Of a DNA stretch of 64,000 nucleotides, positions 19,513-27,476 are shown one piece after another. The number at the start of each line of letters is the position of its first letter. The stretch's first letter is position 1. Source of the stretch: Burkholderiales bacterium (GTDB taxonomy: Bacteria > Pseudomonadota > Gammaproteobacteria > Burkholderiales > Burkholderiaceae_C); the NCBI GenBank assembly GCA_016213205.1, contig JACRAZ010000035.1, positions 62,001 to 126,000 on the forward strand, in the 5' to 3' direction. The translations under genes and the position numbers were made by a program. A model generated the notes under the pieces. The model made no database searches. It saw only the letters and a program-made list of their open reading frames with translations, and was not told where the DNA came from.

Positions 19513-20316
19513 TCATTGAGGCGCCCAGCCAGGCGAGCGCTTCTGCACAAACGCCGTCGTCCCTTCGACCCCCTCCGGCCCGAGCACCGCCCGCGAAAAC
19601 ACCGCCGCCGCCTCAGGCACCAGCGCAGCAGCCGCCACGAACCGCGTCTTCGACAACAAAGCCTTGGTGGCCGCAATCGCCCCTGGCGCGCAGCGCAGGA
19701 TGTCGCCCACCACCCGCTCCACCGCCCGGTCCAGCTGCCCCGGGTTGTGCACCTCGTGCACCAGCCGGATCGTCAGCGCTTCGCTGGCGTCCAGCCGCGA
19801 GCCGCAGACCGACAGCCGCTTGGCCTCGCTGTAGCCCAGCCGCTCCACCAGGAAGGGCGCGATCTGCGCCGGCACCACGCCCAGCGAGGTTTCGGGCAAG
19901 CGGAAGGCCACCGTGTCGGAGGCGATCGCCACATCGGCCACGCAGGCCAGGCCGAAGCCGCCGCCCATCACCGTGCCTTCGAGCACCGCCACCACCGCCA
20001 GCGGCGTGGCGGCGAAGGCCACGCACAGCTCGCCGAAGGCGGTGCTCACCGCGGCGATCGGGTCCTGCCCGTCCACCGCCGGCTTCATGCGGGCCATGGC
20101 CATGTCCTTGATGTCGCCGCCGGCGCAGAAGTGGCCGCCCGCGCCGCGCAGCACCAGCACGCGGGTCTGGCCATCGACCTCGGCCTCGGCCAGCACACGG
20201 CGCAACTCGGCCACCATGGCCAGCGACATTGCATTGCGCTGCTCGGGCCGGTTCAGCGTGACGTGCAGCACGCCGCCCTGGCGGGTGAGTGCGAGCGTGG
20301 TGAGTTCGGTGCTCAT
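19513..20316 (-). CDS. atuE: Enoyl-CoA hydratase, isohexenylglutaconyl-CoA hydratase type
   Basis: 267 residues from ATG at 20316 (16 bp after the dehydrogenase stop). Crotonase fold: LNRPEQRNAMSLAMVAEL near the start, oxyanion-hole segments HFCAGGDIKDM (about 60-70) and EGTVMGGGFGLACVADVAIA (about 108-127), then FRLPETSLGVVP. The GGFG and PE motifs are those of hydratases. In the atu pathway this step hydrates the unsaturated glutaconyl-CoA made by the carboxylase; in liu it would be methylglutaconyl-CoA hydratase. The assignment to the terpene route rests on gene order. The gene ends 10 bp before the large inverted repeat, which may act on transcript ends. Confidence 0.78.
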   Translation of the reverse strand: MSTELTTLALTRQGGVLHVTLNRPEQRNAMSLAMVAELRRVLAEAEVDGQTRVLVLRGAGGHFCAGGDIKDMAMARMKPAVDGQDPIAAVSTAFGELCVAFAATPLAVVAVLEGTVMGGGFGLACVADVAIASDTVAFRLPETSLGVVPAQIAPFLVERLGYSEAKRLSVCGSRLDASEALTIRLVHEVHNPGQLDRAVERVVGDILRCAPGAIAATKALLSKTRFVAAAALVPEAAAVFSRAVLGPEGVEGTTAFVQKRSPGWAPQ

Positions 20317-20332
20317 GCTTGCCGCGCCACGC

Positions 20333-21487
20333 TCAGTGCGCGCCCTTCGGGAGCGTGCCTTCGAGCTTGGCAATGATGCCCAGCATCACCTCGTCCGCCC
20401 CACCGCCGATCGAGACCAGCCGGCTGTCGCGGTAGGCGCGCGAGACCAGGTTGTCCATCGTGTAGCCCATGCCGCCCCAGTACTGCAGGCAGGCATCGGT
20501 CACCTCGCGCGAGAGGCGGCCGCACTTGAGCTTGGCCATCGAGGCGAGCTTGGTCACGTCCTTGCCGCCCACGTAGGCCTCCACCGCGCGGTAGGTCAGC
20601 GCGCGCAGCGCCTCCACCTCGGTGCGCAGCTCGGCCATGCGGAAGTGGATCACCTGGTTGTCGAGCAGGGGCTTGCCGAACACCTTGCGCTCGCGGGTGT
20701 ACTCGATCGTCATGTTGATCAGGTTGTCCAGGCTGCGCAGCGAGCCGGCGGCGCCCCACAGGCGCTCTTCCTGGAACTGCATCATCTGGAACATGAAGCC
20801 CATGCCTTCCTGGCCGATCAGGTGGCGCTGGGGCACGCGCACGTTGTCGAAGAACAGCTGCGCGGTGTCGGAGCTGTTCATGCCGATCTTGTGGATCTTC
20901 TGCCGCGTGACGCCGGGCGCGTCCAGCGGCACGATGATCAGGCTCTTGTTCTTGTGCGGCGAGCCTTCGCTGGTGTTGGCCAAGAGGCAGCACCAGTCGG
21001 CCTTCATGCCGTTGGTGATCCACATCTTGCTGCCGTTGATCACGTAGTCGCTGCCCTCCTTGCGCGCGGTGGTCTTCACCGCCGCCACGTCGGAGCCACC
21101 GCCGGGCTCGCTGACGCCGATGCAGCCCACGAAGTCGCCCGCGATCGAAGGCGCCAGGAACTCCTTGCGCAGCTCGTCGCTGCCGAAGCGGGCCAGCGCC
21201 GGGGTGCACATGTCGGTGTGCACGCCGATGGCCATCGGCACGCCGCCGCAGTTGATGGCGCCCAGCGCCTCGGCCATCACCATCGAGTAGCTGAAGTCCA
21301 GGCCCGAGCCGCCGAATTCCTCGGGGTACTTCAGGCCCAGCAGGCCCAGGTTGCCGAGTTTCTTGAACACCTCGTGGCTGGGGAACTGCTCGGCCTTCTC
21401 CCATTCGTCGACGAAGGGGTTGATCTCGTTCTTGACGAACTTGGTGACGGTGTCGTCGAGCTGGCGGTGCTGGTCGGTGAATTGCAT
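20333..21487 (-). CDS. atuD: Acyl-CoA dehydrogenase, citronellyl-CoA dehydrogenase type
   Basis: 384 residues from ATG at 21487; upstream in-frame codons are low-complexity. Typical ACAD features: KYPEEFGGSGLD, GVSEPGGGSDVAA and KMWITNG for FAD/acyl binding, RKVFGKPLLDNQ, and YWGGMGYTMDN followed by RLVSIGGGADEVML. In the terminal motif the usual Gly-Gly-Thr-x-Glu is Gly-Gly-Gly-Ala-Asp-Glu. A VPMAIGVHTDMCTPALARFG segment is, from memory, shared with citronellyl-CoA dehydrogenase AtuD. The enzyme would introduce the cis-2,3 double bond before carboxylation. It sits between the CT and hydratase genes, 40 and 16 bp from them, in one transcription unit. Confidence 0.75.
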   Translation of the reverse strand: MQFTDQHRQLDDTVTKFVKNEINPFVDEWEKAEQFPSHEVFKKLGNLGLLGLKYPEEFGGSGLDFSYSMVMAEALGAINCGGVPMAIGVHTDMCTPALARFGSDELRKEFLAPSIAGDFVGCIGVSEPGGGSDVAAVKTTARKEGSDYVINGSKMWITNGMKADWCCLLANTSEGSPHKNKSLIIVPLDAPGVTRQKIHKIGMNSSDTAQLFFDNVRVPQRHLIGQEGMGFMFQMMQFQEERLWGAAGSLRSLDNLINMTIEYTRERKVFGKPLLDNQVIHFRMAELRTEVEALRALTYRAVEAYVGGKDVTKLASMAKLKCGRLSREVTDACLQYWGGMGYTMDNLVSRAYRDSRLVSIGGGADEVMLGIIAKLEGTLPKGAH

Positions 21488-21527
21488 GGTGGTTGTCCTT
21501 GCAGGGAATCGAAGGGCGGTCGCGCGC

Positions 21528-23147
21528 TCAGAGCCGCGCGACGCCGAAGGTGTTGGGGCGGAGTCTTCTTTGTTCGGCTTCACGCGCCAGCGTGAGGCAC
21601 AGCGCCAGGATGCGGCGGGTGTCGCGCGGGTCGATGATCCCGTCGTCCCACAGCCGCGCGGTGCCGAAGAGGGCGGTGGATTCGGCGTCGAGCCGGCGCT
21701 TGAGCTGCTCGCTCATCGCCTTCAGACCGGCTTCGGCCTGCTCGTTGATCTCCACGCCCGAGCGGCCGAGTTTTCCGCGGCTGACGATCTCCATCACCAT
21801 CGCCGCCTGCGCGCCGCCCATCACCGCAGTGCGGGCGGTGGGCCAAGCGAAGATGAAGCGCGGGTCGAAGCCGCGGCCGCACATGCCGTAGTTGCCGGCG
21901 CCGAAGCTGCCGCCGAGCACGATGGTGAACTTGGGCACCCGCGCGTTGGCCACCGCCTGGATCATCTTGCTGCCGTGCTTGATGGCGCCGGCGGCCTCGG
22001 CGGCCGAACCCACCATGTAGCCGGTGGTGTTCTGCAGGAAGACGAGCGGGGTGCCGCTCTGGTCGCACAGCTGGATGAACTGCGCGGCCTTGGTGGAGCC
22101 GTTGGGCTGGATCGGCCCGTTGTTGCCGAGGATGCCCACCGCATGGCCCTGGATGCGCGCGTGGCCGCAGATCGTGTCGCCGGCATAGGCGGCCTTGAAT
22201 TCGAGGAAGGCCGAGTCGTCGACGATGCGGGCGATGACCTCGCGCACGTCGTAGGGCTCCCGCTCGTCGGCGGGCACCACGCCCATCAGCTCTTCGGCGG
22301 GATAACGCGGCAACGGTGCGTCCGCCGGCGCGCTGGCTTCGTCCCAGGGCAGCGCGGCCAGCAGCTCGCGGGCCACGGCGATGGCGTGCGCGTCGTTCTC
22401 GGTGAGGTATTCGCCCAGGCCGGTGGTGCGGGCGTGCAGCTCGGCGCCGCCGAGTGCTTCCTCGCTGGCCTCTTCACCGATCGCGGCCTTCACCAGCGGC
22501 GGGCCGGCCAGGTAGATGCTGGAGCGCCCCTTCACCAGCACCACGTAGTCCGACAGGCCCGGCAGGTAGGCGCCGCCCGCGGTGGAAGCGCCATGCACCA
22601 CCGCCACCTGCGGAATGCCCGCGGCCGACAGGCGCGCCTGGTTCGCGAAGGTGCGGCCACCGTCGACGAAGATCTCGGCCTGGTACATCAGGTTCGCGCC
22701 GCCGGATTCCACCAGCGAGATCAGCGGCAGCTTGTTCTCCAGCGCAATGGCCTGCGCGCGCAGGCCCTTCTTCAGGCCCATCGGCGCGACGGTGCCGCCC
22801 TTGACGGCGCTGTCGTTGGCGCTGATCAGCACCCGCTTGCCGCCCACCACGCCGATGCCCATGATCGAGCCGCCGCCCATCACGCTCTTCTTGCCATCGT
22901 CGTCGTGCATGCCCAGGCCGGCGAGCGTGCTGAGTTCGAGGAACTCGCTGCCGCGGTCGATCAGCCGGGCCACGCGTTCGCGCGGCAGCAGTTGGCCGCG
23001 GGCTTCGAACTTGGCGCGCTTGCTCTCGCTTTCGGTCACGACCTTGGCTTCCAGCGCACGCACCTCGGCCAGGCGTTCGTGCATGCGGGCCACGTTGGCC
23101 GCGAAGGCCGCCGCCTTCGGGTTGAGCAGGGACTGGATCGCTGGCAT
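21528..23147 (-). CDS. atuC: Acyl-CoA carboxylase beta subunit (carboxyltransferase), geranyl-CoA type
   Basis: 539 residues from ATG at 23147; an upstream start adds only 14 unlikely residues. It is a biotin-dependent carboxyltransferase with two crotonase-like halves: ARGQLLPRERVARLIDRGS, IMGIGVVGGKRVLISANDSAVKGG and ESGGANLMYQ in the N-terminal half, then GNNGPIQPNGSTKAAQFIQLC, VFLQNTTGYMVGSAAE and GSFGAGNYGMCGRGFDPRF in the C-terminal half. The GxMxGRxxxPR-like region is typical of MCC/GCC beta subunits. Partner of the alpha subunit at 17014-19002. A structured repeat (23207-23287) lies in the gap to the SDR gene upstream. Substrate (geranyl- versus methylcrotonyl-CoA) is inferred from the cluster order. 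Confidence 0.82.
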   Translation of the reverse strand: MPAIQSLLNPKAAAFAANVARMHERLAEVRALEAKVVTESESKRAKFEARGQLLPRERVARLIDRGSEFLELSTLAGLGMHDDDGKKSVMGGGSIMGIGVVGGKRVLISANDSAVKGGTVAPMGLKKGLRAQAIALENKLPLISLVESGGANLMYQAEIFVDGGRTFANQARLSAAGIPQVAVVHGASTAGGAYLPGLSDYVVLVKGRSSIYLAGPPLVKAAIGEEASEEALGGAELHARTTGLGEYLTENDAHAIAVARELLAALPWDEASAPADAPLPRYPAEELMGVVPADEREPYDVREVIARIVDDSAFLEFKAAYAGDTICGHARIQGHAVGILGNNGPIQPNGSTKAAQFIQLCDQSGTPLVFLQNTTGYMVGSAAEAAGAIKHGSKMIQAVANARVPKFTIVLGGSFGAGNYGMCGRGFDPRFIFAWPTARTAVMGGAQAAMVMEIVSRGKLGRSGVEINEQAEAGLKAMSEQLKRRLDAESTALFGTARLWDDGIIDPRDTRRILALCLTLAREAEQRRLRPNTFGVARL

Positions 23148-23206
23148 GGGTTCAGTTTTCCTTGGTGTTGTTCGGCACCCTCGACGCATGATCCCGGCGC
23201 GGCCAG

Positions 23207-23287
23207 GCGAACGCCGCGGAACCGGCTCTGCCGGGCCGCTGGCGTTGCCCCCTTGAGGGGGCGCGCGAAGCGCGTAGGGGGTGGGTC
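23207..23287 (+). repeat. Three-hairpin repeat element, copy A
   Basis: Hairpin I is 23210-23246 (AACGCC pairing with GGCGTT, inner CCGG/CCGG), hairpin II is CCCCC-TTGA-GGGGG, and hairpin III is a short GC stem with a GAAG loop. Copies B (57818-57945, opposite orientation) and C (58015-58146) have the same order. The pair G23213-C23243 is A-T in B and C, so pairing is conserved while sequence changes. The copy reaches into the stop codon of the SDR gene. Confidence 0.8.
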
Positions 23288-24170
23288 ACTTCAACACCTC
23301 GGGGGTCACGGCACGGTGGAAGCCGTCGAACGCGGTGCTGCGCTCGACGGGGATGCGGGGAAAGATCGACGAGTGCAGCGAGGCCGCGCCGTCGATCTGC
23401 AGCGTGACGCCGGTGATGAAGCCGGCTGCCGGCGACAGCAGGAACACGATGGCCGCACTCACCTCGGCCTCCTGGGCCAGGCGGCCCAGCGGCACGGCGT
23501 CTTTCAGCTTGGGGATCAGCGCTCGGGTGGCGCCGGCATAGGTGTCCATGCCCGAGCTGGCCACCCAGCCGGGCGAGACCGCGTTCACGCGCACGCCGGC
23601 GTGGGCCCATTCCACCGCCGCGCTCATCGTCAGGTTGCTCATGCCGGCGCGCGCGGCGCCGCTGTGGCCCATGCCGGGCATGCCGTTGCGGAAATCGGCC
23701 GTCATGTTGACGATGGCGCCGCCTTGGGCCTGCATGCTTTGCGTGAACACCTCGCGCATCATCAGGAAGCCGCCGGTCAGGTTGTTGGCCACCACCGCAT
23801 CGAAGCCGCGCTTGGAGATCGCCAGCAGCGGCAGCGGGAACTGCCCGCCCGCGTTGTTCACCAGCCCGTGCACCGCGCCGTGCTCGGCCACCACGGCGGC
23901 CACGTTGGCCTTCACCGCGTCTTCATCGCGGATGTCGAAGGCCAGCCAGCGGCAGCGGCCGCCGTCCTCGGCGATTTCGGCGGCCACGCGCTCGAGCTTT
24001 TCCTGCGTGCGCCCGCTGATCAGCACCGTGGCGCCCAGCGCGGCCAACTCGTGCGCCACGCAGCGGCCGATGCCCGAGCCGCCACCGGTGACCCAGATCA
24101 ACTGGCCGGCGAACAGGTCGCGGCGGAACACGCTGCGGTAGCGGTGGGAAGCGTCGGCGGGCAAGTCCAT
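23286..24170 (-). CDS. atuB: Short-chain dehydrogenase/reductase of the atu cluster
   Basis: 294 residues. Cofactor motif WVTGGGSGIGR (about residues 26-36), ISGRTQEKL, then NNAGGQF. In place of the classical Tyr-x-x-x-Lys it has GHSGAARAGMSNLT, with the Lys position (Ala-Lys-Ala-Gly in the DECR/PECR 2,4-dienoyl-CoA reductase-like subgroup) read as Arg. The end VSPGWVASSG and GFITGVTLQIDGA is normal SDR. It is first in the minus-strand operon and the counterpart of AtuB by position. Its promoter would lie in the 157-bp divergent region shared with the SCP2 gene, where a LiuR-like dyad sits. Substrate unknown; oxidation of a terpene alcohol/aldehyde or a CoA-ester step are both possible. Confidence 0.75.
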   Translation of the reverse strand: MDLPADASHRYRSVFRRDLFAGQLIWVTGGGSGIGRCVAHELAALGATVLISGRTQEKLERVAAEIAEDGGRCRWLAFDIRDEDAVKANVAAVVAEHGAVHGLVNNAGGQFPLPLLAISKRGFDAVVANNLTGGFLMMREVFTQSMQAQGGAIVNMTADFRNGMPGMGHSGAARAGMSNLTMSAAVEWAHAGVRVNAVSPGWVASSGMDTYAGATRALIPKLKDAVPLGRLAQEAEVSAAIVFLLSPAAGFITGVTLQIDGAASLHSSIFPRIPVERSTAFDGFHRAVTPEVLK

Positions 24171-24212
24171 GGCAGGGGGTTCGGCGCGTCGGGATAGGGC
24201 ATTAGGCTTGAG

Positions 24213-24231
24213 GGTGCCGTTAACGTCAACC
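24213..24231 (+). promoter_or_regulatory. Imperfect dyad around GTTAAC, candidate operator for the MerR/LiuR-like regulator
   Basis: Sequence GGTGCCG-TTAA-CGTCAACC. The right half CGTCAACC is mirrored on the left with one mismatch and one missing base. A TTGAGG hexamer at 24208-24213 could be a -35 box, so the dyad would lie in the spacer, as is usual for MerR-type activators. It sits in the divergent region between the SDR and SCP2 genes, 400 bp from the MerR gene itself. LiuR sites in proteobacteria are palindromes with a TTAACGT-like core (from memory). Confidence 0.4.
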
Positions 24232-24327
24232 TGATTCCATTTAGGGAATACCCGAGCCCATTGCGTGATGTGGCCGCCTTACGATGCCGGCCATCCCTTT
24301 GTTCACCCCTTCCCGAGGACGATTGAT

Positions 24328-24627
24328 ATGGACATGCAAGCCTGCACCGAAGCCCTGCGCACCAAGGTGGGCGACAACTGCGGCCTGGGCGCCGTGCTGA
24401 AGTTCGACTGCGGCGCCGACGGCGTGGTGGTGATCGACGGCAAGTCCATGCCCAACACCGTGAGCAACGCCGACTCCGAGGCCGATTGCACCGTGGCCAT
24501 CACGCAGGAGAACCTGGCCGCGCTGGTGAGCGGCGCGCTGGAGCCCGTCACCGGCTTCATGAGCGGCAAGTTCAAGGTCAGCGGCGACATGAGCGTGGCC
24601 ATGAAGCTGCAGCGCGTGCTGGGATGA
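24328..24627 (+). CDS. SCP2 sterol-carrier domain protein
   Basis: 99 residues from ATG at 24328. A single small SCP2 domain: GAVLKFDCGADGVVVIDG strand pair, then a SEADCTVAITQENLAAL strand-helix, and GFMSGKFKVSGDMSVAMKLQRVL, the typical C-terminal helix. Stand-alone SCP2 proteins bind hydrophobic acyl or sterol ligands in a tunnel. It opens the plus-strand acyl-CoA operon, and its stop overlaps the MerR start (ATGA), so it is coupled to the regulator. A role in presenting branched acyl-CoAs to the neighbouring enzymes is inference. Confidence 0.88.
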   Translation: MDMQACTEALRTKVGDNCGLGAVLKFDCGADGVVVIDGKSMPNTVSNADSEADCTVAITQENLAALVSGALEPVTGFMSGKFKVSGDMSVAMKLQRVLG

Positions 24628-25076
24628 AGCACGACGAGCGGGCTGCCAGCGCGGCGGCCACCGCCCAGGAATCGGTGGCCGCGCACCGCAGCGAGGACAC
24701 GAGCGAACTCTTCGGCGTGACCGAGCTGTGCAAGGCCTTCGACATCACGCCGCGCGCGATCCGGTTCTATGAAGACAAGGGCCTGCTCGCGCCGCGGCGC
24801 ATCAACGGCACGCGCGTCTACACCCGGCGCGACCGTGCCCGGCTGGCGCTGATCCTGCGCGCCAAGGCCATCGGCTCGTCACTGGCCGAGATCAAGCAGT
24901 ACCTGGACATGTATGGCGCGCACGGCGAAGGCCGGGCCCAGCAGCTGAAGTTCGTGCTCAAGCGCACCGACGACGCGATTGCCGAGCTGGAGCAGAAGCG
25001 CGCCCACATCGAGACCACGCTGGCCGAGATCCGGCTGATCAACAGCACCGTGCGCCGCCAGCTCGGCGGTGAATGA
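24624..25076 (+). CDS. MerR-family regulator, LiuR-like
   Basis: 150 residues. After about 27 low-complexity residues comes a MerR winged HTH (FGVTELCKAFDITPRAIRFY, then EDKGLLAPRR and TRVYTRRDRARL) and a long coiled-coil helix ending with ETTLAEIRLI. There are no metal-binding cysteines, so it is not a metal sensor; the closest known type is LiuR, which controls leucine/branched acyl-CoA degradation genes in proteobacteria. It overlaps the SCP2 gene by 4 bp. The dyad at 24213-24231 is its likely target, and it could control both divergent operons. Confidence 0.8.
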   Translation: MKHDERAASAAATAQESVAAHRSEDTSELFGVTELCKAFDITPRAIRFYEDKGLLAPRRINGTRVYTRRDRARLALILRAKAIGSSLAEIKQYLDMYGAHGEGRAQQLKFVLKRTDDAIAELEQKRAHIETTLAEIRLINSTVRRQLGGE

Positions 25077-25089
25077 AAGAGGTGGCCGC

Positions 25090-26259
25090 ATGGCCCTGGC
25101 GAACTTCCCCTCCGCGTGGATCACCGAGGAGCACCGCATGCTCCAGGATTCGGTGGCGCGCTTCTTCCGTGAACGCTGGGTGCCGCGTGCGGCCGAGTTC
25201 CGCGAAGCCGGCCTGATGCCGCGCGAGACCTGGCGCGAGGCCGGCGAGAACGGCCTGCTGTGCTGCGCGATGCCCGAGGCCTATGGCGGCGGCGGCGGCG
25301 ATTTCGGCCACGACGCGGTGATCCTGCTCGAGCAGGCCAAGGCCAACCTGAGCGGCTTCGGCGGCGGCCTGCATTCGGCCATCGTCGGCCCCTACCTGCT
25401 GCACTACGGCACCGAGGCACAGAAGCAGCGCTGGCTGCCGAAGATGGCCACCGGCGAGCTGATCACCGCGATCGCGATGACCGAGCCCGGCGCCGGCAGC
25501 GACCTGCAGGGCGTGAAGACGGTGGCGCGGCGCGAGGGCGACCATTACCTGCTGTCAGGCCAGAAGGTGTTCATCACCAACGGCCAGAACGCGAACCTGG
25601 TGATCGTGGTGTGCAAGACCGACCGGGACCAGGGCGCGAAAGGCACCTCGCTGCTGGTGGTGGAGGTGGAAGACGCCGCCGGCAACCTGGTGCCCGGCTT
25701 CCGCCGCGGCCGCAACCTCGACAAGATCGGCATGAAGGCGCAGGACACCTCGGAGCTGTTCTTCGACGAGGTGCGCGTGCCGGTGGACAACCTGCTCGGC
25801 GGCATCGAGGGCCAGGGCTTCATCCAGCTGATGCAGCAGCTGCCGCAGGAGCGGCTGATCATCGCCGTCAGCGGCGTGGGCGCGATGGAACGCGCGCTGG
25901 CCGACACCTTGGCCTACACCAAGGAACGCAAGGCCTTCGGCAAGCCGGTGTGGGCGTTCCAGAACACGCGCTTCAAGCTGGCCGAGGTGCAAAGCCACGT
26001 GCTGGCCGCACGCGCCTTCGTCGATGCCTGCATGGTGGCGCACCTGAAGGGTGAGCTGGACCCGGCACGCGCCGCGCTGGCCAAGAGCTGGGTCAGCGAC
26101 CTGCAGTGCAAGGTGGTTGACGAATGCCTGCAACTCTTCGGCGGCTACGGCTACATGATGGAGTACCCGATCGCCGAGCTGTATGCCGACGCCCGCGTGC
26201 AGCGCATCTATGGCGGCACCAACGAGATCATGAAAGAACTCGCTTCGCGGTTCATGTGA
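25090..26259 (+). CDS. Acyl-CoA dehydrogenase (second)
   Basis: 389 residues from ATG at 25090; a GTG at 25069 would overlap the regulator. ACAD motifs: PEAYGGGGGDFGHD, MTEPGAGSDLQG, KVFITNGQNANLV, MKAQDTSELFFDEVRVP, RKAFGKPVWAFQNT and a classic C-terminal LFGGYGYMMEYP then RIYGGTNEIMKELASRFM. The catalytic base of the short/medium-chain type (Glu in GGTNE) is present. In this operon it would desaturate an acyl-CoA ahead of the thiolase and FadJ-like enzyme. The chain specificity cannot be read. It is clearly different from the minus-strand dehydrogenase at 20333-21487. Confidence 0.88.
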   Translation: MALANFPSAWITEEHRMLQDSVARFFRERWVPRAAEFREAGLMPRETWREAGENGLLCCAMPEAYGGGGGDFGHDAVILLEQAKANLSGFGGGLHSAIVGPYLLHYGTEAQKQRWLPKMATGELITAIAMTEPGAGSDLQGVKTVARREGDHYLLSGQKVFITNGQNANLVIVVCKTDRDQGAKGTSLLVVEVEDAAGNLVPGFRRGRNLDKIGMKAQDTSELFFDEVRVPVDNLLGGIEGQGFIQLMQQLPQERLIIAVSGVGAMERALADTLAYTKERKAFGKPVWAFQNTRFKLAEVQSHVLAARAFVDACMVAHLKGELDPARAALAKSWVSDLQCKVVDECLQLFGGYGYMMEYPIAELYADARVQRIYGGTNEIMKELASRFM

Positions 26260-26266
26260 GGACACG

Positions 26267-27472
26267 ATGAGCACTGCATACATCTACGACCATGTCCGCA
26301 CCCCGCGCGGCAAGGGCAAGAAGGACGGCAAGCTGCACCAGGCCAGCCCGGTGTGGCTGCTGCGCACGCTGCTGAAGGCGCTGGAAGCGCGCAACCGGCT
26401 CGACACCGCGCTGGTGGACGACCTGGTGCTCGGCTGCGTCACCCCGGTGGGCGAGCAGGGTGCCGACATCGCGCGCACCGCGGTGCTGGATGCCGACTGG
26501 GCGCTCACGGTGGCCGGCGTCACGCAATCGCGCTTCTGCGCCTCGGGCCTGGAATCGGTGAACCTGGCCGCGGCCAAGGTGGCCAGCGGCTTCGAAGACC
26601 TGGTGGTGGCCGGCGGCGTGGAATCGATGAGCCGCTGGCCGATGGGCAGCGACGGCGGCGCCTGGGTGATGGACCCGCGCGTGAACCAGCACACCGGCTT
26701 CGTGCCGCAGGGCATCAGCGCCGACCTGATCGCCACGCTGGAAGGCTTCACCCGCCAGGACGCCGATGCGTTTGCGCTGCGCTCGCACCAGCGTGCCGCG
26801 GCGGCGCGCGCCGAAGGGCGCTTCGGCAAATCCATCGTGCCGGTGCACGACATCGCGGGCCTGCTGATGCTGGCCGAGGACGAGACCATCCGCGCCAACG
26901 CCACGATGGAGGCGATGGCCAAGCTCGACCCCTCGTTCGCGATGATGGGCCAGATGGGCTTCGACGCCACCGCGCTGCGCAAGTACACCACCGTGGAGCG
27001 CATCGAGCACATCCACCACGCGGGCAACTCCTCGGGCATCGTCGATGGCTCGGCGCTGATGCTGGTGGGCTCGGCCGAAGGCGGCGCCAAGGCGGGCCTG
27101 AAGCCCCGCGCACGCATCCGCGCCGCGGCCGTCACCGGCGCGGAGCCGACCATCATGCTCACCGGCCCCACGCCGGCCTGCCGCAAGGCGCTGGACAAGG
27201 CCGGCATGTCGCCCAAGGACATCGACCTCTGGGAGGTGAACGAAGCCTTCGCGGTGGTGCCGATGAAGACCGCGCGTGACCTGGGCGTGGACCTGGAGCG
27301 TGTGAACGTGAATGGCGGTTCCATCGCGATGGGCCACCCGCTGGGGGCCACCGGCTGCATGATCCTCGGCACCCTGCTCGACGAACTGGAACGCCGTGGC
27401 CTGTCCACCGGCTGCGCCACGCTGTGCGTGGGCGGCGGCATGGGCATCGCCACCATCATTGAGAGGATCTGA
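26267..27472 (+). CDS. Acetyl-CoA C-acyltransferase (thiolase)
   Basis: 401 residues. Thiolase I type: nucleophile Cys91 in SRFCASGLESVN, then VVAGGVESMSRWPMG, INEAFA-like WEVNEAFAVVPM, GGSIAMGHPLGATGC with catalytic His, and LCVGGGMG with the second catalytic Cys just before it. It would release acetyl-CoA from the 3-ketoacyl-CoA in the last step of beta-oxidation. It begins 7 bp after the dehydrogenase and ends 4 bp before the FadJ-like gene, so together they form a complete oxidation module. Confidence 0.9.
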   Translation: MSTAYIYDHVRTPRGKGKKDGKLHQASPVWLLRTLLKALEARNRLDTALVDDLVLGCVTPVGEQGADIARTAVLDADWALTVAGVTQSRFCASGLESVNLAAAKVASGFEDLVVAGGVESMSRWPMGSDGGAWVMDPRVNQHTGFVPQGISADLIATLEGFTRQDADAFALRSHQRAAAARAEGRFGKSIVPVHDIAGLLMLAEDETIRANATMEAMAKLDPSFAMMGQMGFDATALRKYTTVERIEHIHHAGNSSGIVDGSALMLVGSAEGGAKAGLKPRARIRAAAVTGAEPTIMLTGPTPACRKALDKAGMSPKDIDLWEVNEAFAVVPMKTARDLGVDLERVNVNGGSIAMGHPLGATGCMILGTLLDELERRGLSTGCATLCVGGGMGIATIIERI

Positions 27473-27476
27473 CCCC

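Noticed and set aside
19041-19516. Short frames inside the composite palindrome
   Set aside because: They occur on both strands because the sequence is inverted; no start context or family. Such frames are likely to be over-annotated as hypothetical proteins.
21351-24197. 948-codon plus-strand frame opposite the CT and SDR genes
   Set aside because: It crosses two well-supported minus-strand genes and their repeat-containing gap; low-complexity composition.
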